Below, piece by piece: positions 9,048 through 17,587 of a stretch of DNA of 64,000 nt. Every line of letters starts with the position of its first letter. The first letter of the stretch is position 1. The notes under the pieces are model-generated. The model did no database searches. It saw only the letters and a list, made by a program, of their open reading frames with translations, and had not been told where the DNA came from. Origin of the DNA: DAOUJI01 sp965237875 (GTDB taxonomy: Bacteria > Chloroflexota > Dehalococcoidia > Lucifugimonadales > JAGWBF01); the NCBI GenBank assembly GCA_965237875.1, contig CBDEGP010000001.1, forward strand, positions 62,001 through 126,000, in the 5' to 3' direction. The translations under genes were made by a program, and so were the position numbers.

Positions 9048-9203
9048 ATGCCGTCCTCCGATTTCACCGAAGTCGCCAAGGCGCCCGACGTTGCGCCGGG
9101 CGCCAAAAAGGGTGTCGTGGTCGACGACGTTCCCGTTTATCTGAACCCCCCGCCGAGCTTGGCTCGGCCAAGTCCCGTTCTCGGTACGGTTAAAGAAGGC
9201 TGA
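9048..9203 (+). CDS. short ORF resembling a truncated Rieske-type ferredoxin N-terminus
   Basis: A 51-codon frame with a good ribosome site (AAGGAG, 8 nt before ATG 9048). The first 30 residues (MPSSDFTEVAKAPDVAPGAK, then GVVVDDVPVYL) resemble the start of small Rieske [2Fe-2S] ferredoxins. The Cys-x-His and Cys-x-x-His ligands are absent and the tail is proline-rich. It may be a gene fragment or a small protein of unknown role. It lies 31 bp after fic and 26 bp before surE. Confidence 0.35.
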   Translation: MPSSDFTEVAKAPDVAPGAKKGVVVDDVPVYLNPPPSLARPSPVLGTVKEG

Positions 9204-9229
9204 CGCCCCGTCCGGCGCCATAGAAACAG

Positions 9230-10036
9230 GTGAGAGAGTTGAAGATACTGGTCACAAATGACGATGGATTCAGGGCCCCGGGGCTTTGGTCGGCGGTGGA
9301 TGCGTTGAAGCTCCACGGGGACGTGTGCGTGGCGGCTCCCGACCGGGACCAGAGCGGGGTCGGCGCTTCCATTACGCTGCGGCGGCCCCTCCGGGTCTTT
9401 CAGGTAGACCCTCTGGTGGAAAAGGGCCCCTACGAAATGGAGGCGTACTCCATCGAGGGCACCCCTGCAGACGCCGCTGTCCTGGCCCTTGAGCGGCTGG
9501 CGGGGCCTGTGGACCTGGTGGTGTCGGGGATAAACCAGGGGTCCAACCTGGGTGAGGACGTGCTTATCTCGGGCACAGTGGGGGCGGCCCTTCAGGGGTA
9601 CGTTCGTGGATGCCCGTCCATCGCCATATCGGTCGGGGCGCTGAGAGACACTCGCTACGACGTTGCGGCGGCCTTCCTGAGTGTTGTGGCTGAGAATTTG
9701 AAGAATGGAGCGAGCCTGCCTCTGACCTTGGTCAATGTCAACCTGCCCAATGAGCCTGTCGAAGGCCTGAAGGGGGTCAGGGTTACACGACTGGGTCGGC
9801 GCAGCTATGGCGAGTCGGTGAAGGAGGACGACGACATCAGGAGCATGACCTTCCGGATCAACCGGGACGTGCCCCTGTACAAAGAGCGGGAGCAAGAGGA
9901 GGGCACGGACCTGTGGGCTGTCCTCAACAACATGATTTCGGTGACCCCCATCAACACGGGGCTCACCGACACGGCCAATATGTCCTTATTGGAGAAGGCT
10001 CTGGAGGGGTGTGAGGACAGGCTGCTCGGCGGCTGA
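9230..10036 (+). CDS. surE: 5'/3'-nucleotidase SurE
   Basis: Divalent-metal nucleoside monophosphate phosphatase of 268 residues. The N-terminal ILVTNDDGFRAPG holds the metal-binding Asp-Asp pair; SGVGASITLRRPL and VVSGINQGSNLGEDVLISGT carry the other conserved active-site residues (Ser and the N-x-G-x-N segment). Start is GTG 9230, or TTG 9239, which has better spacing to GGTGAGAG. Length is typical for the family. Confidence 0.93.
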   Translation: MRELKILVTNDDGFRAPGLWSAVDALKLHGDVCVAAPDRDQSGVGASITLRRPLRVFQVDPLVEKGPYEMEAYSIEGTPADAAVLALERLAGPVDLVVSGINQGSNLGEDVLISGTVGAALQGYVRGCPSIAISVGALRDTRYDVAAAFLSVVAENLKNGASLPLTLVNVNLPNEPVEGLKGVRVTRLGRRSYGESVKEDDDIRSMTFRINRDVPLYKEREQEEGTDLWAVLNNMISVTPINTGLTDTANMSLLEKALEGCEDRLLGG

Positions 10037-10063
10037 ACCGCAGCGGGTCAGGCGTCGCTTTGC

Positions 10064-10091
10064 TTGACACCCCTCTGGGGGTTGCTATAGC
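10064..10091 (+). promoter_or_regulatory. sigma70-type promoter for tRNA-Ala
   Basis: TTGACA (10064-10069), a 16-bp spacer and TATAGC (10086-10091) lie 45 bp before the tRNA. The spacer contains CCCC-TCT-GGGG, a small hairpin that may double as the surE terminator. Confidence 0.6.
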
Positions 10092-10136
10092 ATTCTAGTT
10101 CGGAAACCTAGGCTGGTGACACCCGAACTCAGGCGT

Positions 10137-10212
10137 GGGGATATAGCTCAACTGGGAGAGCGCGGCGTTCGCAATGCCGAGGTTGGGGGTTCGAGTCCCC
10201 CTATCTCCACCA
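10137..10212 (+). tRNA. tRNA-Ala (CGC)
   Basis: Cloverleaf with acceptor GGGGATA/TATCTCC, D stem GCTC/GAGC, anticodon arm CGGCG-TTCGCAA-TGCCG and T arm GGGGG-TTCGAGT-CCCCC. The anticodon is CGC, decoding GCG. The 3' CCA is encoded. Confidence 0.93.
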
Positions 10213-10262
10213 TATACTGCATTTGATGTGAATCCCTATGGAAGTGACATTGGAAGGGGTTT

Positions 10263-12668
10263 GTGTTGAGGCATCCGATCGGAGTTAAGGCCCCGGCTAT
10301 CATCGGGGGGCTGTTGATTCTCTTGATGATGGCCGCAGGCTCTTGTGTCGGCTCTGAGCCTAAAGCCGCCGAGGGTACAATTGTTCCGCCCCCAAGCCCT
10401 ACTGATAGGGTTGTTCCCGTGCCAACTAACACTACGGCGCCACCCCCAGCCAGGACCCCCGTGCGAACCAATATTGCTTCGCCGCCGCCGAACACCCCCA
10501 CGCGAATGTCCATTCCTACTGCAACGGCTTCGTCCTCTCTCCGCGACTTCAAGAACGGCCGCTGGCTGGAACAAGAAGACCCGGAGTTGGCTTCCTCGAT
10601 CAACGAATTGGGCTGGATACAAGACGGCATTGACGATACGGAGTCCGAAGCGATTCAAGACTTGCTCTATCTCGCGGTAGAAAGCCGTGAAGTCGCATCA
10701 TCGGTCGTCTCTCTGGACTGGGTGCAGGACGGTATAGAAGACTTAGAGGCCAGTGCGATTGAGTGGATGAGCAATGTAGACGATGGCGTGGTTGCTTCGT
10801 CCGTCGTTGCCCTGGGGTGGATGCAGGACGGCGTTGACGATGTGGAGGTCAAGACGATTGAACAGCTGTCCTACATCGCGAATAAGGATAGCGAAGTCGG
10901 TTTGTCGGTCGTCTCTCTGGGCTGGGTGCAGGACGGCATTGACGACTTAGAGGCCGAGGCGATTGATTGGATGAGCAATGTAGACGATGGCGTGGTTGCT
11001 TCGTCCGTCGTTGCCCTGGGGTGGATGCAGGACGGCGTTGACGATGTGGAGGTCAAGACGATTGAACAGCTGTCCTACATCGGGAATAAGGATACCGAAG
11101 TCGGTTTGTCGGTCGTTTCTCTGGGCTGGGTGCAGGACGGCATTGACGACTTAGAGGCCGACGCGATTGAGAACGTGTATTACATCGCGTACGAGGACGC
11201 AGAGGTCGCGTCATTGGTCGTCTCTCTGGGCTGGGCGCAAGATGATATCAACGGCACCGAATACGCCCTGCTGGAAGACATCGCTTCGATAGCCGACAAG
11301 GACACGGAGGCCGCATTGCGGATTGTGGGTATGTCATTCATCGAAACCATTGAACCGCCCGATGTGTCGGCCATGACGTCACTACGGCAGCTTGCGGCTT
11401 TCGAGCCGGAGACGTTCAAGAGCGTTATGTCCCACCCGTCGCTGCGAGATGGAATCTCGAACGACCTAGCCCCTGTAGTCGCCGTGCTGAAAGGCGTCGC
11501 AAAAACAAATCCTGCTCTCATCAGCGTCTTGCTCGACCCGAATAGGGTACTCTTGGAACAACACACGACCACGTTGCCGTTGTCGGGTGACGTCGTCCTT
11601 TTCATCATCCGCACGGCTCCGGGCGCAGCCCGCTCGATGGCGCTGCTGGAGCGCTCTGTGCGCAGCGTCGAAGAATACATGGGCACGGCGCTTCCGACCA
11701 ACTACGTCGGCTTGCTCTACGAAAACGCAGTCTCCGGCTCCTTCGCGGGGACAAATTTTGGCACCCACATCGCCATTCTTCCTAAATACGACATTGACGA
11801 CGGCAGTCATGAAGCGGAATTCGCCGGCTCCAATATTGCTCACGAGGTGGCTCACTACTACTGGAGCGGAAACGCTGACTGGGTCGACGAGGGCGCCGCT
11901 GACCTCATGGCTTCCATCAGTGAAGAGGCCCGCACTGGACATCCGGTAGGCGTTACCAACCGTCCCTGTGCCCATGCCGGAAATATCGCCGAGTTGGAGA
12001 GTCTCGGCATCGCTCAAGGTGGGATTGAATTCGACTGCAACTATTCGCTGGGGGAACGTATCTTCGTGGATCTGCATCGCACGCTGGGCGATGCCCGGTT
12101 CCAGCACGGGTTCCGCGAGCTCTATATCGTATCGGAGGTGGAGGACGGCGCCGACGACTATTCTGGCACGTCGGTGGGCATCGGGCATGTCAGGGAAGGG
12201 TTTCGCTCAGACGACGGAGCCGCGAACACGGTTATCGCCCGCTGGTACGACGGTACCGAACCGTACGACCTCTCTCGTCTCGACACCGGCCCGGTCGATC
12301 CCAGACTGCCTGGCATCAATGGTCGTATCGACGAGGCTTACGTTATTACGACCGAGGACGGCCCAGCAGTGTCTGGATTTTCCGCGCAAGACGTTACCGA
12401 CTGGGTATATCTCACTCTCGAGTCCTCCTACAGCGTGTCGGGAGGTACGCATGAGGTTCCCCTGGAGATTGTGGAGTACTACGAGGACGGGTTCGAATTT
12501 GACCGCAGGAGCGCCAAGCTGACCGCAGAGGCCCAATACATCGGCGGGACGGATTGGTTTTCAGTAGGCTCGCCGCCGTCTCGGAAGTGGGCTCTAGGCC
12601 GCTATATGGTGTATGTGTACGCGGAGGAGCGAAAGGTGGCGGAGGTGGAGTACGAGGTCACCCCCTGA
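10263..12668 (+). CDS. lipoprotein with tandem W-x-Q-D-G repeats and a C-terminal HEXXH metallopeptidase-like domain
   Basis: An 801-residue surface protein. A signal peptide (GLLILLMMAAGSC) ends in a lipobox with the lipidated Cys near residue 28, followed by a Pro/Thr-rich linker to about residue 90. Residues 110-360 hold about eight units of 33-35 residues with the core LGWVQDGIDDLE. Two-unit blocks are duplicated at the DNA level with a period of 204 bp. The C-terminal half has HEVAH (527-531) and Glu543 in WVDEGAADLM, the HEXXH plus downstream E arrangement of gluzincin zinc peptidases; the substrate is unknown. GTG 10263 or TTG 10266 may be the start; GGAAGGGG is better spaced for TTG. 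It probably acts outside the membrane. The repeat type recurs, as I recall, in other Chloroflexota hypothetical proteins. Confidence 0.75.
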   Translation: MLRHPIGVKAPAIIGGLLILLMMAAGSCVGSEPKAAEGTIVPPPSPTDRVVPVPTNTTAPPPARTPVRTNIASPPPNTPTRMSIPTATASSSLRDFKNGRWLEQEDPELASSINELGWIQDGIDDTESEAIQDLLYLAVESREVASSVVSLDWVQDGIEDLEASAIEWMSNVDDGVVASSVVALGWMQDGVDDVEVKTIEQLSYIANKDSEVGLSVVSLGWVQDGIDDLEAEAIDWMSNVDDGVVASSVVALGWMQDGVDDVEVKTIEQLSYIGNKDTEVGLSVVSLGWVQDGIDDLEADAIENVYYIAYEDAEVASLVVSLGWAQDDINGTEYALLEDIASIADKDTEAALRIVGMSFIETIEPPDVSAMTSLRQLAAFEPETFKSVMSHPSLRDGISNDLAPVVAVLKGVAKTNPALISVLLDPNRVLLEQHTTTLPLSGDVVLFIIRTAPGAARSMALLERSVRSVEEYMGTALPTNYVGLLYENAVSGSFAGTNFGTHIAILPKYDIDDGSHEAEFAGSNIAHEVAHYYWSGNADWVDEGAADLMASISEEARTGHPVGVTNRPCAHAGNIAELESLGIAQGGIEFDCNYSLGERIFVDLHRTLGDARFQHGFRELYIVSEVEDGADDYSGTSVGIGHVREGFRSDDGAANTVIARWYDGTEPYDLSRLDTGPVDPRLPGINGRIDEAYVITTEDGPAVSGFSAQDVTDWVYLTLESSYSVSGGTHEVPLEIVEYYEDGFEFDRRSAKLTAEAQYIGGTDWFSVGSPPSRKWALGRYMVYVYAEERKVAEVEYEVTP
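10718..11170 (+). repeat. 204-bp tandem duplication inside the lipoprotein gene
   Basis: The block holding ATGAGCAATGTAGACGATGG at 10767 recurs at 10971, exactly 204 bp later, nearly unchanged; the segment GACTTAGAGGCCGA at 10944 recurs at 11148. Two almost identical copies plus a partial third are present. 204 bp equals 68 codons, or two protein repeat units. Confidence 0.85.
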
Positions 12669-12698
12669 TCAGCGCCGGCATCAACCGATTCGGGCACG

Positions 12699-12833
12699 GA
12701 TAATAGGCCCCTTATCGCTCACGAGTTGGCCTATAACTACTGCTATTTCTTCGAATCGAAAGACCCTGCCGCGTCCTGGGAGTCCACTGGCATCCACCCT
12801 GTCCTGCCTGCTACAATTAGACCATCAGCTTGA
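12699..12833 (+). pseudogene. possible remnant of a second HEXXH-domain copy
   Basis: Directly after the lipoprotein gene, one frame reads NRPLIAHELAYNYCYFFES and ends at TGA 12831. This resembles SNIAHEVAHYYWSGNADW of the intact upstream gene but has lost the second His (HELAY). There is no start codon or promoter. I read it as a degraded duplicate fragment; chance similarity is not excluded. Confidence 0.3.
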
Positions 12834-12867
12834 AAGTTCGGATATGGGCCCGCTTGGCCCAGCACAT

Positions 12868-12945
12868 GCCCCTGTAGCTCAGCCTGGATAGAGCGGCGGC
12901 GTCCTAAGTCGCGCGTCGGGGGTTCGAGTCCCTCCAGGGGTACCA
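12868..12945 (+). tRNA. tRNA-Arg (CCU)
   Basis: Cloverleaf with acceptor GCCCCTG/CAGGGGT (first pair G-U), D stem GCTC/GAGC, anticodon arm GCGGC-GTCCTAA-GTCGC and T arm GGGGG-TTCGAGT-CCCTC. The anticodon is CCT, decoding AGG. The 3' CCA is encoded. Confidence 0.88.
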
Positions 12946-12948
12946 TTT

Positions 12949-13024
12949 AGGAGCGTAGCTCAGTTGGTAGAGCGCCGGTCTCCAAAACCGGATGTCGGGG
13001 GTTCGAGTCCTCCCGCTCCTGCCA
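12949..13024 (+). tRNA. tRNA-Trp (CCA)
   Basis: Acceptor AGGAGCG/CGCTCCT, D stem GCTC/GAGC, anticodon arm CCGGT-CTCCAAA-ACCGG, T arm GGGGG-TTCGAGT-CCTCC, encoded CCA. The anticodon CCA reads only UGG. That matters for the in-frame UGA codons in this window: this tRNA should not decode them. It lies three bases after tRNA-Arg, so both are likely one transcript. Confidence 0.93.
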
Positions 13025-13035
13025 GGAATAATGAC

Positions 13036-13063
13036 AAGAGACCCCCGTTTACCGGGGCCTCTT
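13036..13063 (+). terminator. rho-independent terminator after tRNA-Arg/Trp
   Basis: A hairpin with arms AAGAG-A-CCCC and GGGG-C-CTCTT (one A/C mismatch) is followed by TGCTTT. It lies 12 bp after the tRNA-Trp CCA and separates it from convergent rnd. Confidence 0.6.
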
Positions 13064-13118
13064 GCTTTACGGGTGTTTACTTCTATAGATAAACCGGGCC
13101 GAGTGCCTGCACGCCGCT

Positions 13119-14267
13119 TTATAGGCTCGCCGTCAGTGTTCGCAGGGAGGGGCCAAGCTCCCGCGTCTGCCATGCGCGCACTTCAGGGCCGGCCACATCC
13201 GCTTCCAGCGATTGGGGCAGCCTGGCCAACCGCTCCAGGCTTGCGGACGGCCAGACCAGAGAGGGGTCTATGCCCCAGACCGCGGCTTTGGCTGCCCGCC
13301 AGTCCTTCAGTTTCTTGAGGCGCATGTTGGCCCTGTCCCGCTCCGCCGGCCCGCCCGGGGCGGCGTCATTCCGCCGACCCACTGGAGGACTCAGCGGACC
13401 GGCGCTCAGCCCGTCGCGAATAGCCGAACGGAGGCGTCCCATCGCGGGGCCGCGCCCGAATCGTCCCAGTCCGGACATGGCCGTGAGGTCCCTTTCCGGA
13501 CTGGCCGCCAAATGCACCAGGGCCGTGTTCGAGATGATCTTGAAGGGGGGGAGGCCGCTGTTCAAGGCTTCCTGTTCTCGGAACCGGTGCAATGAGCGGA
13601 GGACCCCCAACCCCCGGGCATCCAGCGCCGAGCGTCCCTTGGTTGATAGAAAGGCCCATTCAGGGTCGGGCGGCCGGTTGCGGACCCGGGTCAGGCGCTC
13701 GCACTCCTCCTGGACCCACTCCAACCTGGAGAGCTGGGTCAGTTTCCCCGCGAGCTTCTCCCTGAGGTCCACCAAATGCCTGACGTCGGCTGCTGCATAC
13801 TCCATCGACTCGTCGCTCAAAGGGCGCCTGGTCCAGTCCGACCTCTGCATGCTCTTGGTCTTGGTCAGTTCTATCCCCAGATGCTCTTTGAGGACTGCCG
13901 CCAACCCCAACTTGGCGGAACCCAAGAACGCCGAGGCTATGCTTGTGTCAAACAGGGACGCTGCATGGAATCCCCAGTCCCGGTCGAGGCTGCGAAGGTC
14001 GTAGTCCGCCGAGTGCATGACCTTTTCCACTCGACGGTTTGCCAGCAGACTTCCCAGAGGGGTCATGTCGGCAATGGCCAGAGGATCGATCAAATGCACC
14101 GACCCGGGGACGGCAAGCTGGACCAGGCAAATATGCTCGGGATACCTGTGGAACCCGTTGGACTCTATGTCGATCGCCGCCCAGGAGTGGGCGGACGCGC
14201 GCTCCGCCGCCTCAGCCAAGCCGGCGGCTGTAGACACTATTTCGATTGAGGGTGGATTCCGTTCCAT
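13119..14267 (-). CDS. rnd: ribonuclease D (DEDD 3'-5' exonuclease with HRDC domain)
   Basis: 3'-5' exoribonuclease of tRNA and stable RNA maturation, 382 residues. The DEDD motifs are readable: DIESNGF (Exo I, Asp and Glu), HSADYDLRSL (Exo II, Asp) and YAAADVRHLVDL (Exo III, Tyr and Asp, so DEDDy type). The C-terminal part fits the HRDC domain found in RNase D. ATG 14267 (MERNPPSIEIV) is chosen over GTG 14294 because family N-termini begin there. Its position next to a tRNA pair may be coincidental. Confidence 0.9.
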   Translation of the reverse strand: MERNPPSIEIVSTAAGLAEAAERASAHSWAAIDIESNGFHRYPEHICLVQLAVPGSVHLIDPLAIADMTPLGSLLANRRVEKVMHSADYDLRSLDRDWGFHAASLFDTSIASAFLGSAKLGLAAVLKEHLGIELTKTKSMQRSDWTRRPLSDESMEYAAADVRHLVDLREKLAGKLTQLSRLEWVQEECERLTRVRNRPPDPEWAFLSTKGRSALDARGLGVLRSLHRFREQEALNSGLPPFKIISNTALVHLAASPERDLTAMSGLGRFGRGPAMGRLRSAIRDGLSAGPLSPPVGRRNDAAPGGPAERDRANMRLKKLKDWRAAKAAVWGIDPSLVWPSASLERLARLPQSLEADVAGPEVRAWQTRELGPSLRTLTASL

Positions 14268-14405
14268 CGGCTCTCGTGGGACACCGGCCCGCACTCTCTC
14301 AGTCGTGGACTGGCGGGTGGGGGAGCGGGCGGCTTTGACGCATCATACCCGACAGGATATACTCCCGATGCTGTATAAGGTTCACGAAACTGAAGGAGGC
14401 CGCAC

Positions 14406-15590
14406 GTGAAATTCGGCATAGCCCATCTTAATGCCAACTGGCATGACTGGGAAAGGCATCTGGCCGCTGATTATAAGAACGACCCTGAGACTCCCGACCA
14501 CCAGCTGACCACCGAAACCTTTGAGTTGACCGACTTCGCGGAGGAGTTGGGTTACGATTCGGTCTGGTCGCCGGAGCACCACTTTGACCCCTACTGTATG
14601 GCCCCGGACTGCCTGCAGCTGCTCTCCTATTATGCGGGAAGAAACCCCAAGCTGGACGTGGCCAGCATGGTGGTGGTGCTGCCCTGGCACGACCCCGTGC
14701 GGGTGGCCGAGCAGATAGCGCTGGTCGACATCATGATCGGCGACGACCGGGAGTTCATCATAGGGTTCGGACGGGGTCTTGCGCGGTACGAGTTCGAGCG
14801 GTTCCGAGTGCCGATGGACACGTCCCGAGAGAGGTTCCGAGAGGCCTTCGAGATAATCAAGCTGGGGCTTACCGAAAACTCCTTCTCCTACGACGGCAAG
14901 TTCTTCCAGATTCCTGAGACGGTGATACGCCCCGCCCCCAAATCCAAGAACCTGATGGACAAGGTGTACATATCGTCGGTCACGCCTCCCAGCATCGAGA
15001 CGGCCGCCAACCTGGGGGCCGGGTTGATGATCATCCCCCAGAAACCTTGGGACGACCACATCGCCGATCTGAAGTACTATAACCGGACCCGGGGAGAGGC
15101 GGGCATGAAGCCCAGAAACCCGGTGGTGGGCGTGTTCATGTACTGCGCCGAGACCGAGGACGAGGCTGAAGACGGGTACCAGAGATGGATGCCCGGGTTC
15201 AACTACTCGGCCACCAAACACTATGAGTTTGACAACCCGGAACACTTTACGGCCACTGCGGGATATGAACAGTACGCGGCGGGGGCGCCGGTGCCTAATG
15301 AGGGCGAGCCTCCAACCGCCCATGAACAGGCCGCGGCGGACCGGGCCGCTTTCCACTCGCTGGAAGAGACCGAACGTCTTCGAGCTGAGGCCGGCACCTG
15401 CATCGGCACACCCGAGCAGTGCATCGCCAAGATCAAGCACGCCATCTCGACCACCTCGCCAATGCACATGTTCGGGTTCGCCCGCTACGGCGGCATGCCC
15501 ATGGACAAGGCCAGGAGGAGCATGGAGATCTTTGCCAAGGAAGTGCTCCCCGAGGTGAAGAAGATGGCCATACCCGACCCCATCGTGTAG
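14406..15590 (+). CDS. LLM-class flavin-dependent oxidoreductase (1)
   Basis: Luciferase-like monooxygenase (TIM barrel) using FMNH2 or F420H2; substrate unknown. 394 residues from GTG 14406, preceded by AAGGAGG. Family signatures are LGYDSVWSPEHHF near residue 48, VVLPWHDPVRVAEQIALVD, and FGRGLARYEFERF. The C-terminus has GTPEQCIAKI, the usual substrate-cap segment. It is most similar within the window to the gene at 32870, sharing WHDPVRVAE, PETxIRPxP and GLGMMIIPQK-like stretches, so the two are paralogues. It stands alone, divergent from rnd. Confidence 0.88.
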   Translation: MKFGIAHLNANWHDWERHLAADYKNDPETPDHQLTTETFELTDFAEELGYDSVWSPEHHFDPYCMAPDCLQLLSYYAGRNPKLDVASMVVVLPWHDPVRVAEQIALVDIMIGDDREFIIGFGRGLARYEFERFRVPMDTSRERFREAFEIIKLGLTENSFSYDGKFFQIPETVIRPAPKSKNLMDKVYISSVTPPSIETAANLGAGLMIIPQKPWDDHIADLKYYNRTRGEAGMKPRNPVVGVFMYCAETEDEAEDGYQRWMPGFNYSATKHYEFDNPEHFTATAGYEQYAAGAPVPNEGEPPTAHEQAAADRAAFHSLEETERLRAEAGTCIGTPEQCIAKIKHAISTTSPMHMFGFARYGGMPMDKARRSMEIFAKEVLPEVKKMAIPDPIV

Positions 15591-16095
15591 GGGCGCCGTT
15601 GCTCTTGCTGTCAGACGGATTATCAGCCGGCGCCAAGAATAGGCGTCGGCTGATAGATTAGAGGCTCTTGCGACCCACAGCCGGTCCACTGTCATCACCA
15701 TGAAAGTAACCGGCGCCTGCCCCTACTCCCCTGGCGGGACCTTTGCATAACCCACTCTCTCTTTGGGAGAGGGCTGGGGTGAGGGCGTTCCCCAGCTTTG
15801 GGCAAGGCCCTGGATTCCGGCCGGCGCCGGAAAGACGAGCTGGAGGTGTTGCTGTCTATTTTCATGGTAATGGACAGCTTGGGGAGGGTTCGGAAAGAAG
15901 CTGAATTTCGCGGCGGCCAGGGCAGAATGGGCGGGCCATGAACCCTTCGACAGGCTCAGGGCGAACGGATCGGCCGGCTTTAACAATTCCTTGACACCCC
16001 GCTGGTATGTTTGCCGGTGTGGTCCTTGGTGGGGCGCGCCCAAAACATGGGGTCCATGACCGGGGACATTCACTGAATGCGGGAAGGAGACGAGT
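15591..16095. repeat. geneless stretch rich in dispersed repeats
   Basis: No gene is supported here. It holds a CTCTC-x-GAGAG type hairpin repeat with the tail GGCTGGGGTGAGGG (about 15750-15785; related copies at 43054, 43431 and 44448), a GGATTCCGGCC-GGCGCCGGAA hairpin (about 15812-15831), and a roughly 40-bp copy of the CCCTTCGACAGGCTCAGGGC repeat (15930-15968). The last recurs inverted at 17932-17970. Confidence 0.7.
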
Positions 16096-16524
16096 ATGAA
16101 GAAGAAATGGCTGCTGGCGATAGTGGCCGTCGGGATTTTGGCGGCGGGTTTGGGCGTCGGGGCGGTGTTCGCCGGCGGCGGGTTCAACGGCGGGGACGGA
16201 GACGGGGACTCCCCCAAGAGCACGTTCATATCCAAGGTGGCGACCATTCTCGAAATCGACGAGGCCACGGTGAGCGACGCCTTCGAGCAGGCCAAGCGGG
16301 AGATGGAGGACGAGAGGGTGCAGGCTTGGCTTGACGCCCAGGTCGAGAAAGGTCTCATCACTGAGGAGCAGGCCCAGGAGTATCGTGAATGGTTCGAGGC
16401 CCAGCCCGACGACACAGCCGGTCTGTTCCAGGGCGGCGGTCGCGGCTGGGGACATGGCAAGGGGTTCGGCAAGTTCCGGCATCACCACTCTGGAGTAGAC
16501 AAGGACTCATCTGACGAATCGTAA
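16096..16524 (+). CDS. small secreted acidic protein, function unknown
   Basis: 142 residues. An N-terminal signal sequence (KKKWLLAIVAVGILAAGLGV, then a likely cleavage after AVFA) is followed by a Gly/Asp-rich linker, a charged helical segment (DEATVSDAFEQAKREM... EEQAQEYREWFEAQP) and a Gly/His-rich tail (GGGRGWGHGKGFGKFRHHH). Such proteins are common in Chloroflexota and Firmicutes without assigned function. The His-rich tail could bind metal, but that is a guess. GGGAAGGAGACGAGT precedes ATG 16096. A strong terminator follows. Confidence 0.7.
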   Translation: MKKKWLLAIVAVGILAAGLGVGAVFAGGGFNGGDGDGDSPKSTFISKVATILEIDEATVSDAFEQAKREMEDERVQAWLDAQVEKGLITEEQAQEYREWFEAQPDDTAGLFQGGGRGWGHGKGFGKFRHHHSGVDKDSSDES

Positions 16525-16552
16525 GCCGGAAGTTTACGGCAAGACCCACGTG

Positions 16553-16590
16553 ATGGGACGGGCCCGCACAGCCCGTCCCATTTCTCTTTG
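16553..16590 (+). terminator. rho-independent terminator
   Basis: A perfect 11-bp stem ATGGGACGGGC/GCCCGTCCCAT with a 7-nt loop is followed by TTCTCTTT, 28 bp after the small secreted protein gene. Confidence 0.85.
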
Positions 16591-16725
16591 GGGCCTTGGC
16601 GCCCGTGGCCGTCGCTCGATGCAGAAACGGGTTTCAGGGTATATTATGGTGCGGCAAAGATAGACAGGGACTCGTTCTAAATATGGCCCAAGGCGACGCT
16701 TGAACAGCTTGAGGAGGAAGAGGCT

Positions 16726-17537
16726 ATGGAAGTCATAGACGCCCACCAGCACATCGGAGACCTGAGCAACATCCTGAGCGACGGAGGCTCCGGCGGGTCT
16801 TCGCTGGGGCTGCAAGAAGAGCAGCAGCGGCGGGTCTTGCCGCCCAGGGGATCGACTGGGCTGTTATACAGCCCGCCCACGGTTACCTCAAGCCCGACGG
16901 CGTCAAGGACACCATGCGGGTCAACGACAGCGTGGCGGAGTACCGCAACATGGACCCGGTGCACTTCGCCGTGGCCGCCGGAACCGTGGAGCCCACCCAC
17001 GGCGAAAGGAGCCTGGAGGAGATTGACCGGATCAAGCAGGACTTGAAGCTGGACGCCGTAAGCTGGCACCATCGCTTTCAGGGATGCTTCATCGACAACA
17101 TTTGGATGCGGCCCATTCTCAGGCGCATGTCCGACCTGGAACTGGCCCCCATATTCCACACCAACTCCGAGTCGGGGCTGGAAGCGCCCTGGAGGCTCCA
17201 GAAGCTGGCCCAAGAGTTCCCCGGCATGAACTTCCTTGCCCTGGACGCCTTCTTCACCCACGGCGGCACCCAATACCTGGAGTACATGGCTGAGCTGACC
17301 CCCAACGTGGTGTGGGACGTGGGAGGCCCTACCCGTATCTCCATTGAGAGCTGGGTGAAGAACCACGGGTCGAGGAACATAGCCTTCGCAGTGGGCCCCT
17401 CATACGCGGACCGGGGAATTCCCAAGAGGCCCCAAATTCTGGATGAGATACTGGAGGCCCCCATCACCGACGAGGACAAGGAGAACATACTTCACCGGAA
17501 CATCCGCCGAGTGTTCGGTCTGGACGGCGGGAACTAG
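16726..17537 (+). pseudogene. amidohydrolase-family protein, interrupted by a frameshift
   Basis: Metal-dependent hydrolase of the amidohydrolase_2 type. ATG 16726 (GAGGAGGAAGAGGCT upstream) begins MEVIDAHQHIGDL, with the metal-binding HxH. After GCAGCGGCGGGTCTTGCCGC near 16838-16846 the frame must change by one base to continue as AAQGIDWAVIQPAHGYLKPD and onward through WHHRFQGCFIDNIWMRPIL to the stop at 17537. A single missing G in that GC run explains it. With the frame corrected the protein is about 270 residues and otherwise intact. Either a recent mutation or a sequence error. Confidence 0.75.
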
Positions 17538-17587
17538 CGGGAGTCTCCAGAAAATCCGATGAGAATCAGAGGAATAATTAACGTCCC

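Noticed and set aside
10718..11170. CRISPR array
   Set aside because: The repeats are coding, tandem, 204 bp long and without spacers. No cas gene is present.
12949..13024. UGA reassigned to Trp or Gly genome-wide
   Set aside because: tRNA-Trp has anticodon CCA, not UCA, and UGA ends many intact genes here (for example higBA and surE). Only UGA at redox Cys positions with SECIS-like hairpins is treated as recoded.
14382..15701. Long antisense frames opposite the monooxygenases (also 32831-33961 and 50445-51383)
   Set aside because: Same reason: rich in Gly, Val, His and Arg, with no recognisable domains.
15591..16095. tmRNA, SRP RNA or RNase P RNA in this and other gaps
   Set aside because: No conserved core motifs were found; the gaps are filled by repeats.
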